From Hydrogenovibrio sp. JE_KL2 (lineage in GTDB: Bacteria; Pseudomonadota; Gammaproteobacteria; Thiomicrospirales; Thiomicrospiraceae): a stretch of DNA of 64,000 nt. This document shows positions 25,231 through 35,199 of the stretch, piece after piece (positions within the stretch are counted from its first letter, which is position 1; every line of letters starts with the position of its first letter). The stretch spans positions 1 through 64,000 of the forward strand of contig NZ_WBJR01000001.1 of NCBI RefSeq assembly GCF_009296185.1, read 5' to 3'. The translations under genes were made by a program, and so were the position numbers. The notes under the pieces were generated by a model that did not search any database, was not told where the DNA came from, and was given only the letters and a program-made list of their open reading frames with translations.

Positions 25231-25357
25231 AAATAATTGAGAGCCTGTTTGCTACTTAATATGCAAAAGGCGACACAAAGAAAAAGATAAATGGTTAAGC
25301 ATTTGATAAAATGTGTAGTCAAAAAATAACAATAACATCTGTCGGGTTACTAGTTAA

Positions 25358-27229
25358 ATGTGTGGAATTGTTGGCGGCGTCGCTGAGAGGAACGTTGTTC
25401 CGATCTTATTGGAAGGTTTAAGAAGGCTTGAATATCGAGGTTACGATTCATCAGGAATCGCGCTCCTAAATTCTGCAGAAAGTCCAGAAAGAGCAAGTTT
25501 TCAAATTCAGCGCCTACGCGCCGTAGGCAAAATCAAAGAGCTTGACTCGAAGATTCAGCAAAATTCTTTTTTTGATGGAAATATCGGGATTGCGCATACC
25601 CGTTGGGCGACGCATGGCGTTCCATCCGAAAATAACGCTCACCCGCATATCTGTAATAATGAAGTTGCCGTTGTTCATAATGGCATTATCGAAAATTATC
25701 ATATCTTGAAAGAAGCTCAATTGGCAGAGGGGTATCGTTTTACTTCTGAAACCGATACCGAAGTGGTTGCGCACGCCGTTCATTATGAGCTTAAAACTTC
25801 GACTTCACTATTGTCCGCTGTTCAACAGGCAATTACGCATTTTGAAGGTGCTTATGCGCTGGGAGTGATTAGTCCAAAATTTCCGGATACACTTATTGCG
25901 GCAAGAAAAGGTAGTCCATTAGTGATTGGTGTGGGGATTGGCGAGTTTTTCATTGCTTCTGATGTATCTGCATTGCTACCTGTTACACAAAATTTCATTT
26001 TTTTGGAAGAAGGTGATGTCGCCGAGTTAACCCGCCAAGGTGTAACGATTTTTAATGGTGATGGTGAACAGGTAGAAAGAGAGGTAAAACAATCTTCTTT
26101 GAATATGCACTCGGTGGAGTTGGGGGATCATCGCCACTATATGCACAAAGAGATTTTTGAGCAGCCACAAGCCGTTATTGATACTTTGGAAGGTCGTATT
26201 TCGCAAGAGCATGTTTTACCATCCGCTTTTGGTTATCAAGCCGAATCCATTTTTAAAGCCGTTAAGCAGGTTCAGATTATTGCTTGCGGTACCAGTTACC
26301 ATGCAGGTTTGGTTTCAAAGTACTGGTTTGAAGATATTATCGGCTTGCCATGTTCTGTTGAAGTGGCGAGTGAATATCGTTACCGAAATCCAGTGGTGCA
26401 AGACAATACGCTGTTTGTCACCATTAGCCAGTCTGGCGAAACAGCAGATACGCTAGCTGCCCTGCAACAAATCAAGCAAGTTGCTAATGAGAAGAATGTT
26501 TCAACGCTGACTATCTGTAACGTTCCTGAGTCTAGTTTGACAAGGGAGTCTGATCTTACTTTCCTAACGCATGCTGGGCCCGAAATCGGGGTGGCGTCAA
26601 CCAAAGCCTTTACGACACAATTAGTTGCTTTGTCATTGTTGGTGACGGTGATTGGTAAATTGCAAAAGCGTATTTCAGAAAGAAGAGAAACGATTATTGT
26701 CAAAGGCTTGCAAAAACTTCCTGGTTTGATTCAAAGCGCGTTGGCTCATGAAGAAGTTGTGAAAGAAATCGCCAAAAACTTCTCCGATAAGGACAATGCT
26801 CTCTTCCTTGGTAGAGGTACCATGTATCCTATCGCAATGGAGGGAGCGCTTAAGCTAAAAGAAATTAGCTATATTCATGCTGAAGCCTATCCGGCGGGTG
26901 AACTTAAGCACGGTCCGCTGGCTCTCATAGATGAAAATATTCCAGTCATTGCAATTGCGCCTCATAACGACTTGTTGGAAAAGCTCAAGTCAAACCTCCA
27001 AGAGGTTAAGGCCAGAGGCGGACAAATGATTGTGTTTGAAGATGAACAGTCAAATGTCGGTTCCGAGGAGGGTATGAAGGTTGTTAAAACAACCACAAAT
27101 GTAGGACGAATTACTGCACCAATCACTTTTAATATTCCGTTGCAGTTGTTGGCCTATCATGTTGCTTTGATTAAGGGAACAGATGTTGATCAGCCGAGAA
27201 ATTTAGCAAAATCAGTAACAGTAGAGTAG
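25358..27229 (+). CDS. glmS: Glucosamine-6-phosphate synthase, isomerising
   Basis: A 623-residue enzyme making glucosamine-6-phosphate from fructose-6-phosphate and glutamine, the entry to UDP-GlcNAc. The N-terminal glutaminase begins MCGIVGGV with catalytic Cys2; two SIS domains follow (CGTSYHAG, SQSGETADT, GRGTMYPIAMEGALKLKE). It is slightly longer than the usual 608-610 residues because of extra residues near 45-55 (NSAESPERA). It heads the polysaccharide gene run, with the next gene 7 bp downstream, so it may be co-transcribed to supply amino sugars. Upstream 162 bp carry no visible ribozyme. Confidence 0.95.
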   Translation: MCGIVGGVAERNVVPILLEGLRRLEYRGYDSSGIALLNSAESPERASFQIQRLRAVGKIKELDSKIQQNSFFDGNIGIAHTRWATHGVPSENNAHPHICNNEVAVVHNGIIENYHILKEAQLAEGYRFTSETDTEVVAHAVHYELKTSTSLLSAVQQAITHFEGAYALGVISPKFPDTLIAARKGSPLVIGVGIGEFFIASDVSALLPVTQNFIFLEEGDVAELTRQGVTIFNGDGEQVEREVKQSSLNMHSVELGDHRHYMHKEIFEQPQAVIDTLEGRISQEHVLPSAFGYQAESIFKAVKQVQIIACGTSYHAGLVSKYWFEDIIGLPCSVEVASEYRYRNPVVQDNTLFVTISQSGETADTLAALQQIKQVANEKNVSTLTICNVPESSLTRESDLTFLTHAGPEIGVASTKAFTTQLVALSLLVTVIGKLQKRISERRETIIVKGLQKLPGLIQSALAHEEVVKEIAKNFSDKDNALFLGRGTMYPIAMEGALKLKEISYIHAEAYPAGELKHGPLALIDENIPVIAIAPHNDLLEKLKSNLQEVKARGGQMIVFEDEQSNVGSEEGMKVVKTTTNVGRITAPITFNIPLQLLAYHVALIKGTDVDQPRNLAKSVTVE

Positions 27230-27236
27230 GATGTAA

Positions 27237-28289
27237 ATGAAGATATTAATCACGGGTACAGCAGGATTTATTGGTTTCCACTTGGCTAAGAAGCTTGTTG
27301 CTCGTGGCGATGATGTGGTGGGTTTAGACTCTATTAATGATTATTATGACCAGGGTGTAAAATATGGTCGATTAGAGTATGCAGGGATAGAGCGAAATCA
27401 AATTGAATACAATAAAATAGTTCAGTCTACAAAAAGTTTAAACTACCGTTTTATACAGCTACAGCTTGAAGATAAAAAGAATCTTGATAAGTTATTTGAA
27501 GCTGAAAACTTCGACGCAGTATGTAATTTAGCGGCCCAAGCAGGGGTGCGTTATTCAATTGAGAACCCGATAGCATATATTGATGCTAATATTGTTGGTT
27601 TTATTAATATCTTAGAAGCTTGTCGTCACTATCAAGTAGACAACCTTTCTTATGCATCTAGCTCTTCTGTATATGGTTTAAATGAGTCCTATCCATTTTC
27701 AACTTCAAGCAATGTTGATCACCCAATGAGTTTGTATGCAGCTTCTAAGAAATCTAATGAGCTGATGGCACACACTTACTCGCATTTGTATGGAATATCT
27801 ACAACAGGGCTACGTTTTTTTACCGTTTATGGCCCTTGGGGTCGCCCGGATATGGCGTTGTTCTTATTCACTAAAGCAGCGTTGGAAGGCAGGTCGATAA
27901 AAGTATTTAATAATGGTGAAATGTTGCGTGACTTCACTTATGTGGATGATATTGTTGAGGGTATTACCCGTGTGATTGATAATCCTGCTCAACCTAATCT
28001 TGAATGGTCAGGGAAGTCGCCAGAACCATCTTCTTCTTCGGCACCTTATAAAGTGTATAACATTGGCAATAACAATCCAGTGAAGCTAATGGATTTTATT
28101 CAAGCGATTGAAAACACCTTAGGAAAAACCATTGAAAAAGAATTATTGCCTTTGCAAGCGGGGGATGTACCTGCTACCTATGCCAATGTAGATGATTTAG
28201 TTAGAGATATGAATTATCAACCTGCAACGCCAGTGCAACAAGGAATTGATAATTTTATCGCTTGGTATCGCGAATTTTTTAAAGTTTAA
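27237..28289 (+). CDS. NAD-dependent UDP-hexuronic acid 4-epimerase
   Basis: A 350-residue extended short-chain dehydrogenase. The cofactor motif is [12 protein letters not shown]; catalytic residues lie in SSSSVYG and YAASK (YxxxK). DSINDYYD near residue 35 is characteristic of UDP-glucuronate 4-epimerases. It should interconvert UDP-GlcA/GalA or their N-acetylated forms. The following dehydrogenase makes hexuronic acids, so the pair probably yields UDP-GalA- or UDP-GalNAcA-type precursors. An AGGAT ribosome site lies 6 bp before the ATG. Confidence 0.85.
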   Translation: MKILITGTAGFIGFHLAKKLVARGDDVVGLDSINDYYDQGVKYGRLEYAGIERNQIEYNKIVQSTKSLNYRFIQLQLEDKKNLDKLFEAENFDAVCNLAAQAGVRYSIENPIAYIDANIVGFINILEACRHYQVDNLSYASSSSVYGLNESYPFSTSSNVDHPMSLYAASKKSNELMAHTYSHLYGISTTGLRFFTVYGPWGRPDMALFLFTKAALEGRSIKVFNNGEMLRDFTYVDDIVEGITRVIDNPAQPNLEWSGKSPEPSSSSAPYKVYNIGNNNPVKLMDFIQAIENTLGKTIEKELLPLQAGDVPATYANVDDLVRDMNYQPATPVQQGIDNFIAWYREFFKV

Positions 28290-28321
28290 GTTTTGTAAGT
28301 TTATTGGAAGGGATGTTGAAA

Positions 28322-29587
28322 ATGTCTGAATACAAAATTGCCGTGATTGGTTTGGGGTATGTAGGTTTGCCGTTAGCAGTGGAGTTTGCTCGGAAGTATC
28401 CGACTATTGGCTTTGATATTGCGCAATGGCGTGTAGATGAGTTGAATGCAGGGCATGATCGCACTTTAGAAGTGGAAGATGAATATTTAGCTCGCATGAA
28501 TAAAGAATTTGGCTTTCGGTCAACGGCGAATTTAGATGATATTCGCGATTGTAATGTGTATGTGGTGACGGTTCCTACCCCGATTGATAAAAACAAACGC
28601 CCGGATTTAACGCCTTTGATTAAAGCGTCTGAGTCGGTTGGTAGGGTGTTAAAAAAAGGCGATATTGTGATTTATGAATCGACGGTTTATCCGGGGGCGA
28701 CCGAAGAAGATTGTGTGCCTGTGTTGGAGAAGTTTTCTGGCTTGAAGTTTAATGCTGATTTCTTCTGTGGGTATTCGCCGGAGCGCATTAACCCGGGTGA
28801 TAAAGTTCATACTGTGACTAAAATTAAAAAGGTTACTTCAGGATCAACACCTGAGATTGGTTTAAAAGTGGATGCATTGTATCGTGAGGTGATCACTGCT
28901 GGTACGCATTTGGCACCGACGATGAAAGTGGCAGAAGCAGCGAAAGTTATTGAGAACTCGCAGAGAGATTTAAATATCGCGTTTGTAAATGAGTTGGCAG
29001 TTATCTTTAATAAAATGGGTATCGACACAGCTGCTGTACTGGAGGCAGCGGCAACAAAATGGAATTTTTTGCCGTTCAAGCCAGGTTTAGTAGGGGGTCA
29101 TTGCATTGGAGTTGATCCATATTACCTAACACATAAGGCGCAAGAAATTGGCTATAATCCAGAAATTATTTTGGCTGGACGTAGATTAAATGACAGTATG
29201 GGAGTTTATGTAGCAAATCAAGTTGTTAAGCTGATGATTAAAAAGGGGCAAAAAGTTGAAGGGGCCAAGGTCTTAGTTTTAGGTATTACTTTTAAAGAAG
29301 ATTGTCCTGATATAAGAAATTCTAAGGTTATTGATGTAATTGTTGAGTTGGAGGATTTTGGCATTGAAGTTGATGTTTACGATCCTTGGGCTGATTCAGA
29401 GGAAGTAAGGTGTGAGTACGGAATAGAACTCTTGAATCAAGGAATGGATGTCAATTGTGAAGATTATCAGGCAGTTGTTCTTTCGGTAGCTCATGCCGCA
29501 TTTAAAAATATTTCATTTGATAAAACTAATAACCAAGTAGTTTATGATGTTAAAGGGATTGTCGATAATCCTGATGCTCGTTTGTAA
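28322..29587 (+). CDS. UDP-N-acetylhexosamine 6-dehydrogenase, TviB/WbpO type
   Basis: A 421-residue UDP-sugar dehydrogenase oxidising the C6 hydroxyl to a carboxylate with two NAD+. The Rossmann motif is [31 protein letters not shown] and [14 protein letters not shown] are typical of the WbpO/TviB branch, and the catalytic cysteine lies in [12 protein letters not shown]. The ATG at 28322 is used (AAGGG upstream); the in-frame start at 28304 adds six residues. It follows the 4-epimerase, as in Vi antigen clusters. Confidence 0.88.
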   Translation: MSEYKIAVIGLGYVGLPLAVEFARKYPTIGFDIAQWRVDELNAGHDRTLEVEDEYLARMNKEFGFRSTANLDDIRDCNVYVVTVPTPIDKNKRPDLTPLIKASESVGRVLKKGDIVIYESTVYPGATEEDCVPVLEKFSGLKFNADFFCGYSPERINPGDKVHTVTKIKKVTSGSTPEIGLKVDALYREVITAGTHLAPTMKVAEAAKVIENSQRDLNIAFVNELAVIFNKMGIDTAAVLEAAATKWNFLPFKPGLVGGHCIGVDPYYLTHKAQEIGYNPEIILAGRRLNDSMGVYVANQVVKLMIKKGQKVEGAKVLVLGITFKEDCPDIRNSKVIDVIVELEDFGIEVDVYDPWADSEEVRCEYGIELLNQGMDVNCEDYQAVVLSVAHAAFKNISFDKTNNQVVYDVKGIVDNPDARL

Positions 29588-29599
29588 TTGTTCTTTTTT

Positions 29600-31408
29600 A
29601 TGATACAAGATATATATCAAATTTTCAGTGTACTGTCTGTAAAACAAAGGAAGACATTTTACATTCTCCAGTTCTTTGTGGTTATTATGGCTGTGTCGGA
29701 AATAGTAGGGGTTGCTTCCATAGCGCCCTTTATGGCATTGGTTTCTAATGCAAGCTTGATCAACGACAACAAAATTTTGTTTTCAATTTACACCTATATA
29801 GGTTTCTCTTCAACCAATGCGTTTATCATCTCTATGGGTGTGTTGGTTTTGCTCATTTTGTCAATTTCGACGCTTTTGTCAATCATAACCACATGGAAGC
29901 TTTCAATGTTCGCTACTCAAGTTGGTGCGGAGTTTTCGGAGAGGCTTTATGGTTACTATTTAAGGGAGTCATGGCAGTTTCATAAGCAGACAACTAGTGC
30001 CCAGCTGAGCAAGCAAATCGCGACAGAGGTTCAGCGCTTTACTAATTCAGTTTTGCTTCCTTTGATGAACGTAAATGCAAAATTTTTTGTTGCCTTGTTA
30101 ATGTCTATGTTGCTTTTTGCGCTTAATCCATTAGTAGCGCTTACAGGGGTGATGGTTTTTGGGCTTTCATACTTTGCAATATACTCATTTATTAGATACA
30201 AGTTGATACTCAATGGGGAGTGTACATCAAGTTATGCTGGAAAGTATTATCGGCTGTTAGGTGAGGGGTTTAGAGGTATAAAAGATATTATTCTTTTAGG
30301 GAAACAATCAGAATTTGAAGCCAAATTTATTGAGGCTTCAAGAGAAATGGCGCGAAGTCATGGTGAGACGACAGCTCTCTCGCAAATTCCTAGGTACTTC
30401 TTAGAGCTGGTGGCATTTGGCGTTTTGATAGTTTTGGTTATTTATCTGGTGATATTTGAGAATAATAAGTTGGACGAGTTTCTTCCAATCCTGTCGTTAT
30501 ACGCATTTGCAGGCTTTAAGCTTTTGCCCGCTTTTCAACAAATTTATGCAGGTGTTGCTCAAATAAAAGGAAATATTTCAGCGTTCGATTCAATAAAAAA
30601 TGACCTAGATAAAGCAATGAATATAGCGAAGGATGAGATTGCAGTCCACAAAAAAAACAAAGCATTAAAAATAACGCAGTCTGTTGCATTGTGTAACGTT
30701 GATTTCAGTTACCAAGATTCTGAAAGTGTGATCTTGAATAGGATTAATTTAAGTATTTCTGCAAATAAAATGGTTGGCCTTGTTGGACCTTCAGGGTCAG
30801 GCAAAAGTACCATAGTTGATATTCTCCTAGGATTGATAGCACCAAACTCAGGTTGTCTGGCTGTTGATGGTAAGAAGGTAGATGACTCAAATGTTCGTGA
30901 TTGGCAGAATTTGATTGGATTTGTTCCTCAAAGTATATTTCTTACAGAGGGCTCAATTGTTGAAAACGTTGCTTTTGGCGTGGATCTAAACAGAATTGAT
31001 TTAGTAAAAGTTAATAAAGTATTAGAACTGGCACACTTGTTAAGTTTTGTAAATAGTCTTCCGAAAGGTGTGTATACAAAAGTTGGTGAAGGAGGCGCTA
31101 AACTTTCAGGAGGTCAGAAGCAGCGTATAGCTATTGCCCGAGCCTTATATCATGATGCTGATGTACTGATTTTTGATGAGGCTACTAGTGCACTGGATTC
31201 ACTTACTGAAAAGAATGTCATGGACGCAATTTTCGATTTTTACGGTAAAAAAACTATAGTGATTGTTGCACATCGCTTAGCGACATTAAAAAAATGTGAT
31301 GAGATTTTTATGATCGAAGATGGAGCTGTAGTTGCTTCAGGGAATTTTAATGATCTCAATGAAAAAAATGAGGACTTCAAAAAAATGGTATTTCATAGCC
31401 ATGTTTGA
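29600..31408 (+). CDS. ABC transporter, fused membrane and ATPase domains (PglK-like glycan flippase)
   Basis: A half-transporter of 602 residues. Six predicted helices occupy residues 1-320, followed by an ATPase with Walker A GPSGSGKST, signature LSGGQKQRIA and Walker B LIFDEATSALD. In this cluster it most likely flips undecaprenyl-linked oligosaccharide across the inner membrane, as PglK does in Campylobacter, replacing a Wzx. No separate Wzx gene was seen in the window, which supports this. From here to about 48 kb the DNA looks more AT-rich. The start may be ATG 29600 or TTG 29588; no ribosome site is clear. Confidence 0.8.
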   Translation: MIQDIYQIFSVLSVKQRKTFYILQFFVVIMAVSEIVGVASIAPFMALVSNASLINDNKILFSIYTYIGFSSTNAFIISMGVLVLLILSISTLLSIITTWKLSMFATQVGAEFSERLYGYYLRESWQFHKQTTSAQLSKQIATEVQRFTNSVLLPLMNVNAKFFVALLMSMLLFALNPLVALTGVMVFGLSYFAIYSFIRYKLILNGECTSSYAGKYYRLLGEGFRGIKDIILLGKQSEFEAKFIEASREMARSHGETTALSQIPRYFLELVAFGVLIVLVIYLVIFENNKLDEFLPILSLYAFAGFKLLPAFQQIYAGVAQIKGNISAFDSIKNDLDKAMNIAKDEIAVHKKNKALKITQSVALCNVDFSYQDSESVILNRINLSISANKMVGLVGPSGSGKSTIVDILLGLIAPNSGCLAVDGKKVDDSNVRDWQNLIGFVPQSIFLTEGSIVENVAFGVDLNRIDLVKVNKVLELAHLLSFVNSLPKGVYTKVGEGGAKLSGGQKQRIAIARALYHDADVLIFDEATSALDSLTEKNVMDAIFDFYGKKTIVIVAHRLATLKKCDEIFMIEDGAVVASGNFNDLNEKNEDFKKMVFHSHV

Positions 31409-31435
31409 TTTGGAAATAAAAAAAGGAGTGAAGGG

Positions 31436-32431
31436 GTGATTGTTACAAGAACACCATTTAGGATTTCATTTTTTGGTGGCGGGACAGATTATCCTGGATG
31501 GTTTGCCAATCATGGAGGAGCGGTGCTATCGACTACCATTGACAAGTATTGTTATATTTCTTGTCGGCGTTTACCTCCATTTTTTGAGCATAAGCATCGC
31601 TTGGTATATTCATCTATTGAAAATGTTGAATCAACAGATCAAATTAAACACCCTGCTGTAAAAGGGATTTTTAACTGGCTGAATGTGAAAGAAGGGCTAG
31701 AAGTGCATCATGATGGTGACTTGCCTGCTAGATCAGGGTTGGGCTCAAGTTCGGCATTTACGGTTGGTTTGATTAAGGCGTTGCAAGGGCTTGAGGGTAA
31801 GCTTATCAGCAAAGAGCAGTTGGCGAAAGATGCAATTTATGTAGAGCAATGTGTCATAAAAGAAAATGTTGGCTCACAAGATCAGGTTGCAGCAGCTTTT
31901 GGTGGGTTCAACAGAATTGACTTTAATCGGAATGGCTCATTTGATGTCCAGCCTATTCTTACTTCCCCTGATACCGTAAATTCACTTAACAATCACTTAA
32001 TGTTGTTTTTTACTGGATTTTCTCGAATAGCATCTGAAATTGCGGATTCAAAGATTAAGAACTTAAAAAATCGTGAGCAGGAATTGATGAAGATGTATTC
32101 GATGGTTGACGAGTCAATCAATATTCTTCAAAAAGGAGTGGGTTCTATAGAAGATTTTGGGATGCTCCTTGACGAAAGTTGGCAATACAAAAAGAGTCTT
32201 TCCAGTAAGGTTTCAACTCCTGAAATAGATGAGATTTACGATATCGCCATGAAGGCTGGTGCGCTAGGCGGTAAAATTTTGGGTGCTGGTGGAGGGGGCT
32301 TTATTCTCTTTTTTGCAAAACCTGAAGTTCAGCCATATATAAAAAATAAATTAAGTCACTTAATTCACGTACCTTTTAAGTTCGAGGATGCGGGTAGTCG
32401 AGTGGTTTTGTATCAGCCAAATGGGTTTTAA
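31436..32431 (+). CDS. hddA: D-glycero-D-manno-heptose-7-phosphate kinase HddA
   Basis: A 331-residue GHMP kinase with the ATP motif SGLGSSSAFTVG and C-terminal GGKILGAGGGGF. HddA phosphorylates the heptose at C1 on the way to GDP-D-glycero-D-manno-heptose. N-terminal TPFRISFFGGGTDYP is highly typical. The GTG start at 31436 follows GGAG by 8 bp. Its pathway partners hddC and gmhA are at 36.4 and 37.1 kb; gmhB is not in the window. Confidence 0.9.
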   Translation: MIVTRTPFRISFFGGGTDYPGWFANHGGAVLSTTIDKYCYISCRRLPPFFEHKHRLVYSSIENVESTDQIKHPAVKGIFNWLNVKEGLEVHHDGDLPARSGLGSSSAFTVGLIKALQGLEGKLISKEQLAKDAIYVEQCVIKENVGSQDQVAAAFGGFNRIDFNRNGSFDVQPILTSPDTVNSLNNHLMLFFTGFSRIASEIADSKIKNLKNREQELMKMYSMVDESINILQKGVGSIEDFGMLLDESWQYKKSLSSKVSTPEIDEIYDIAMKAGALGGKILGAGGGGFILFFAKPEVQPYIKNKLSHLIHVPFKFEDAGSRVVLYQPNGF

Positions 32432-32434
32432 GTG

Positions 32435-33376
32435 ATGGAAGCAAGTTCAAAAATTTTTGTTGCAGGGCATAAGGGGTTGATTGGTTCTGCAATTGTTGAG
32501 AACCTTCGACTTAGAGGGTTCAATAACATTGTGACTGTGGATCGCAGTCAACTGGATTTAACCGATAAAAAAATGGTTGATCAGTTTTTTGATCAACAGA
32601 AGCCGGAATATGTGATATTAGCAGCTGGAAAAGTTGGGGGTATTGTTGAAAACAAAACTTATCCAGCTGATTTCATGAATGTCAATTTAGCGATTCAGTT
32701 AAATTGTTTGCAAGCGGCAAATCGAAATGATGTGAAAAAATTAATTTTCTTTGCGTCATCTTGCATGTACCCAAAAGTTTGCCCACAACCTATGTCTGAA
32801 CAAGCGCTGTTTTCGGGTTACCCTGAGCCAACAAGCATGGCGTATGCTGTGTCTAAGATGGCAGGTATGCAAATGTGTTTGTCATATAATGTTCAATACA
32901 ATTGTTCTAAGTTTATTCCCATAATTCCTAACAGTGTATATGGGCCTAATGATAACTTTAATCCTGAGTCTGGTCATGTAATGTCTGCGCTTATTAGGAG
33001 GTTTCATGAGGCTAAAGCAAAGAGAATTCCACATGTCGAGTTATGGGGTACAGGAACCCCTCGGCGAGAGTTTATACACTCTGATGATGTAGCTAAATTT
33101 TGCCTGCATGTTCTTGAAACAGAGGAGCTCGCAATTGATTTGCCAATCAATATAGGGACAGGAACGGATTACAGTATTGCTGAGTTAGCTAAAGAGATTG
33201 CCAGTGTAATTGGTTATTCTGGAGATATTAGGTGGGATGCGTCTAAACCCGATGGTGCGCCGAGAAAGTTACTTAATAGTTCTAGGGCATTTAGTATGGG
33301 ATGGAGGCCTGAAATTACATTGGAAACAGGTTTGTATTCAACATATCAATGGTATTTGGAAAATATAGCGGATTGA
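32435..33376 (+). CDS. GDP-sugar epimerase-reductase, GDP-L-fucose synthase (WcaG/Fcl) family
   Basis: A 313-residue short-chain dehydrogenase with FVAGHKGLIGSAI at the N-terminus, FFASSCMYP, and catalytic YAVSKMAG. This is the GDP-fucose synthase family, whose members also act as GDP-6-deoxy-heptose reductases in Campylobacter and Yersinia. Given the GDP-heptose genes beside it, a heptose substrate is as likely as GDP-4-keto-6-deoxymannose. No GDP-mannose 4,6-dehydratase gene was recognised nearby. The ATG at 32435 directly follows a GTG that could also serve. Confidence 0.78.
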   Translation: MEASSKIFVAGHKGLIGSAIVENLRLRGFNNIVTVDRSQLDLTDKKMVDQFFDQQKPEYVILAAGKVGGIVENKTYPADFMNVNLAIQLNCLQAANRNDVKKLIFFASSCMYPKVCPQPMSEQALFSGYPEPTSMAYAVSKMAGMQMCLSYNVQYNCSKFIPIIPNSVYGPNDNFNPESGHVMSALIRRFHEAKAKRIPHVELWGTGTPRREFIHSDDVAKFCLHVLETEELAIDLPINIGTGTDYSIAELAKEIASVIGYSGDIRWDASKPDGAPRKLLNSSRAFSMGWRPEITLETGLYSTYQWYLENIAD

Positions 33377-33381
33377 TTACT

Positions 33382-34215
33382 ATGAAGAAAGAAATGCAGA
33401 CCTCAGAAATGTTAAAAGACAAAGCAGAGTGGGTGTGGAAAGAAACTTTAGCAATTCACAGAAGAGCGCCAGAAACAAGGATTGCATCTTCTCTTTCGTG
33501 TGTGGAAATTTTTGTTGCCCTTTATTATGGAGGGATTCTTGAAATATTTCCTGAACAGCCGCTATCAGAAGGTCGTGACCGATGCATTATCAGTAAGGGG
33601 CATGGCTCTATATGTATGTATCCTATTCTTGCTGACTTGGGTTTTTTTGCGATGGATGAGCTTAATAAAGTATGTGAAAGTGGAGGGTTTCTCGGAGGAA
33701 TTCCTGATCCGGTGATTCCAGGTTATGAAACTGTTAATGGTTCTCTAGGTCATGGTCTTGGCGTTGGAACTGGGGTGGCTCTAGGCTTAAAGAACAAGAA
33801 TTCACCTAACCAAGTCTATGTTGTTACTGGTGATGGGGAACTGCATGAGGGATCCAACTGGGAGGCAATTATGTTCGCATCGCACCATAAGTTGGATAAT
33901 TTACATCTGATTGTTGATAACAACAAAATAAGTATGCTTGACCACACGGATAACATTGTTTCTCATGATGCGTTAGCAAAAAGGCTTTCTGCCTTTGGCT
34001 GGCATTGTGAGGAAGTAGATGGTCATGATGTTGAGGCGGTTCAATTGGCATTACAAAAAATGTCAAAACTACATGAAGGGAAGCCAAAAGCAATTATTGC
34101 GAATACAGTAAAAGGCAAAGGTGTTCCAGGTTTAGCTAATGAATCACTAGCACATATTTTAAATCCAAAGCCAGAATTGATAGATCAAATACTTGGAGAT
34201 AATCGTGGAAATTAA
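33382..34215 (+). CDS. Transketolase-like N-terminal subunit (ThDP binding)
   Basis: A 277-residue stand-alone N-terminal half of a transketolase. The thiamine diphosphate motif runs from GDGELHEGSNWEA to DNN (33.83-33.93 kb). KGHGS and NGSLGHGLGVG are typical substrate and cofactor-site segments. The C-terminal half is the next gene, overlapping by 11 bp, so the two form one enzyme. Split transketolases in sugar clusters move two-carbon ketol units; here it could build a branched sugar (see findings). The ATG at 33382 is preferred over the in-frame start at 33349. Confidence 0.85.
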   Translation: MKKEMQTSEMLKDKAEWVWKETLAIHRRAPETRIASSLSCVEIFVALYYGGILEIFPEQPLSEGRDRCIISKGHGSICMYPILADLGFFAMDELNKVCESGGFLGGIPDPVIPGYETVNGSLGHGLGVGTGVALGLKNKNSPNQVYVVTGDGELHEGSNWEAIMFASHHKLDNLHLIVDNNKISMLDHTDNIVSHDALAKRLSAFGWHCEEVDGHDVEAVQLALQKMSKLHEGKPKAIIANTVKGKGVPGLANESLAHILNPKPELIDQILGDNRGN

Positions 34216-35170
34216 ACCTAGAGCGATGAGGGATGCTTTTCTTGAGCAGATATGGATTGCTATGCAGAGTAATGAAAAAATTTTCTTTCTTTCTGCAGAT
34301 TTTGGTTCTCCTGTGTTAGATAAAATTAGAAAAGATTTTCCTAACAGGTTTGCAAACGTTGGCATTGCGGAGCAAAACCTTATAAATGTTGCGGCTGGTT
34401 TGGCAACAGAAGGTTTTACAGTTTTTGCATATGCGATAGCACCTTTTATTACTATGCGTTGTTATGAGCAATCCCGTGTGAACTTGGCGTTATTGTCTGA
34501 AGTAAGAGATATGAATGTTAACTTAATAGGTGTTGGAGCAGGTTATAGCTATGTCGTTTCCGGGCCAACACATCAATGTTATGAAGATATTACTCTAATG
34601 CGTGCTATGCCTAATTTCAGAGTTCTTTCTCCTAGTGATCATGTGGTCGCAGAATCTTTGATTGATGAGTGTTTAAATAACACGGGGCCAAAATACTTAA
34701 GGTTTGATGCTCAAATTTTGCCGCCAATTTATGAGCAAGGAAGTGTTAATACAGAAGCTGGCTTTTCTGAAATAAGAGAAGGTGACAATGTTTGTTTGAT
34801 TGCAACAGGGTATATGGTTCATACCGCAATGCAAGTTGCAGAAGAGTTAGAGAAAGAAGGTGTTAAAGTCGGGTTAATTGATCTTTTCGATTTGTCTGGT
34901 TTTGATTCTGCTTTATTGTCAGAAAAAATTAAAAATTACAAAGGTTTAGTGTCTTTAGAGGAAGCGTTTAAGGGTAGAGGGGGGCTTGATGCCCTCTTGT
35001 TTAATTTTATTCAAGAATTAGCTTCAAAGCCAAAGTTTTGCAATATAGGTGTTCATTCGCAATATGAGTTTGAGTTAGGGACTCGGCAAGAATTACACGA
35101 AAAGGCGGGGATTGGACCTGTTTCTGTGATGTCCACCGTAAAAGACTTTATGTCTTCCCATGATATTTGA
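34205..35170 (+). CDS. Transketolase-like C-terminal subunit
   Basis: About 321 residues forming the pyrimidine-binding and C-terminal domains of a transketolase. The catalytic glutamate lies in NVGIAEQNLINVAAGLA. It begins with GTG at 34205 (GGAG 6 bp upstream) inside the end of the N-terminal subunit gene, indicating coupled translation. TTG 34193 and ATG 34226 are alternatives. It is expected to form a heterotetramer with the preceding product. Confidence 0.85.
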   Translation: MEIKPRAMRDAFLEQIWIAMQSNEKIFFLSADFGSPVLDKIRKDFPNRFANVGIAEQNLINVAAGLATEGFTVFAYAIAPFITMRCYEQSRVNLALLSEVRDMNVNLIGVGAGYSYVVSGPTHQCYEDITLMRAMPNFRVLSPSDHVVAESLIDECLNNTGPKYLRFDAQILPPIYEQGSVNTEAGFSEIREGDNVCLIATGYMVHTAMQVAEELEKEGVKVGLIDLFDLSGFDSALLSEKIKNYKGLVSLEEAFKGRGGLDALLFNFIQELASKPKFCNIGVHSQYEFELGTRQELHEKAGIGPVSVMSTVKDFMSSHDI

Positions 35171-35199
35171 TTTTAGAAATTTCCACGGAGAGAAAATAG

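Noticed and set aside
25196-25357. glmS ribozyme
   Set aside because: The gap is short and no ribozyme-like core was visible; the ribozyme is typical of Gram-positives.
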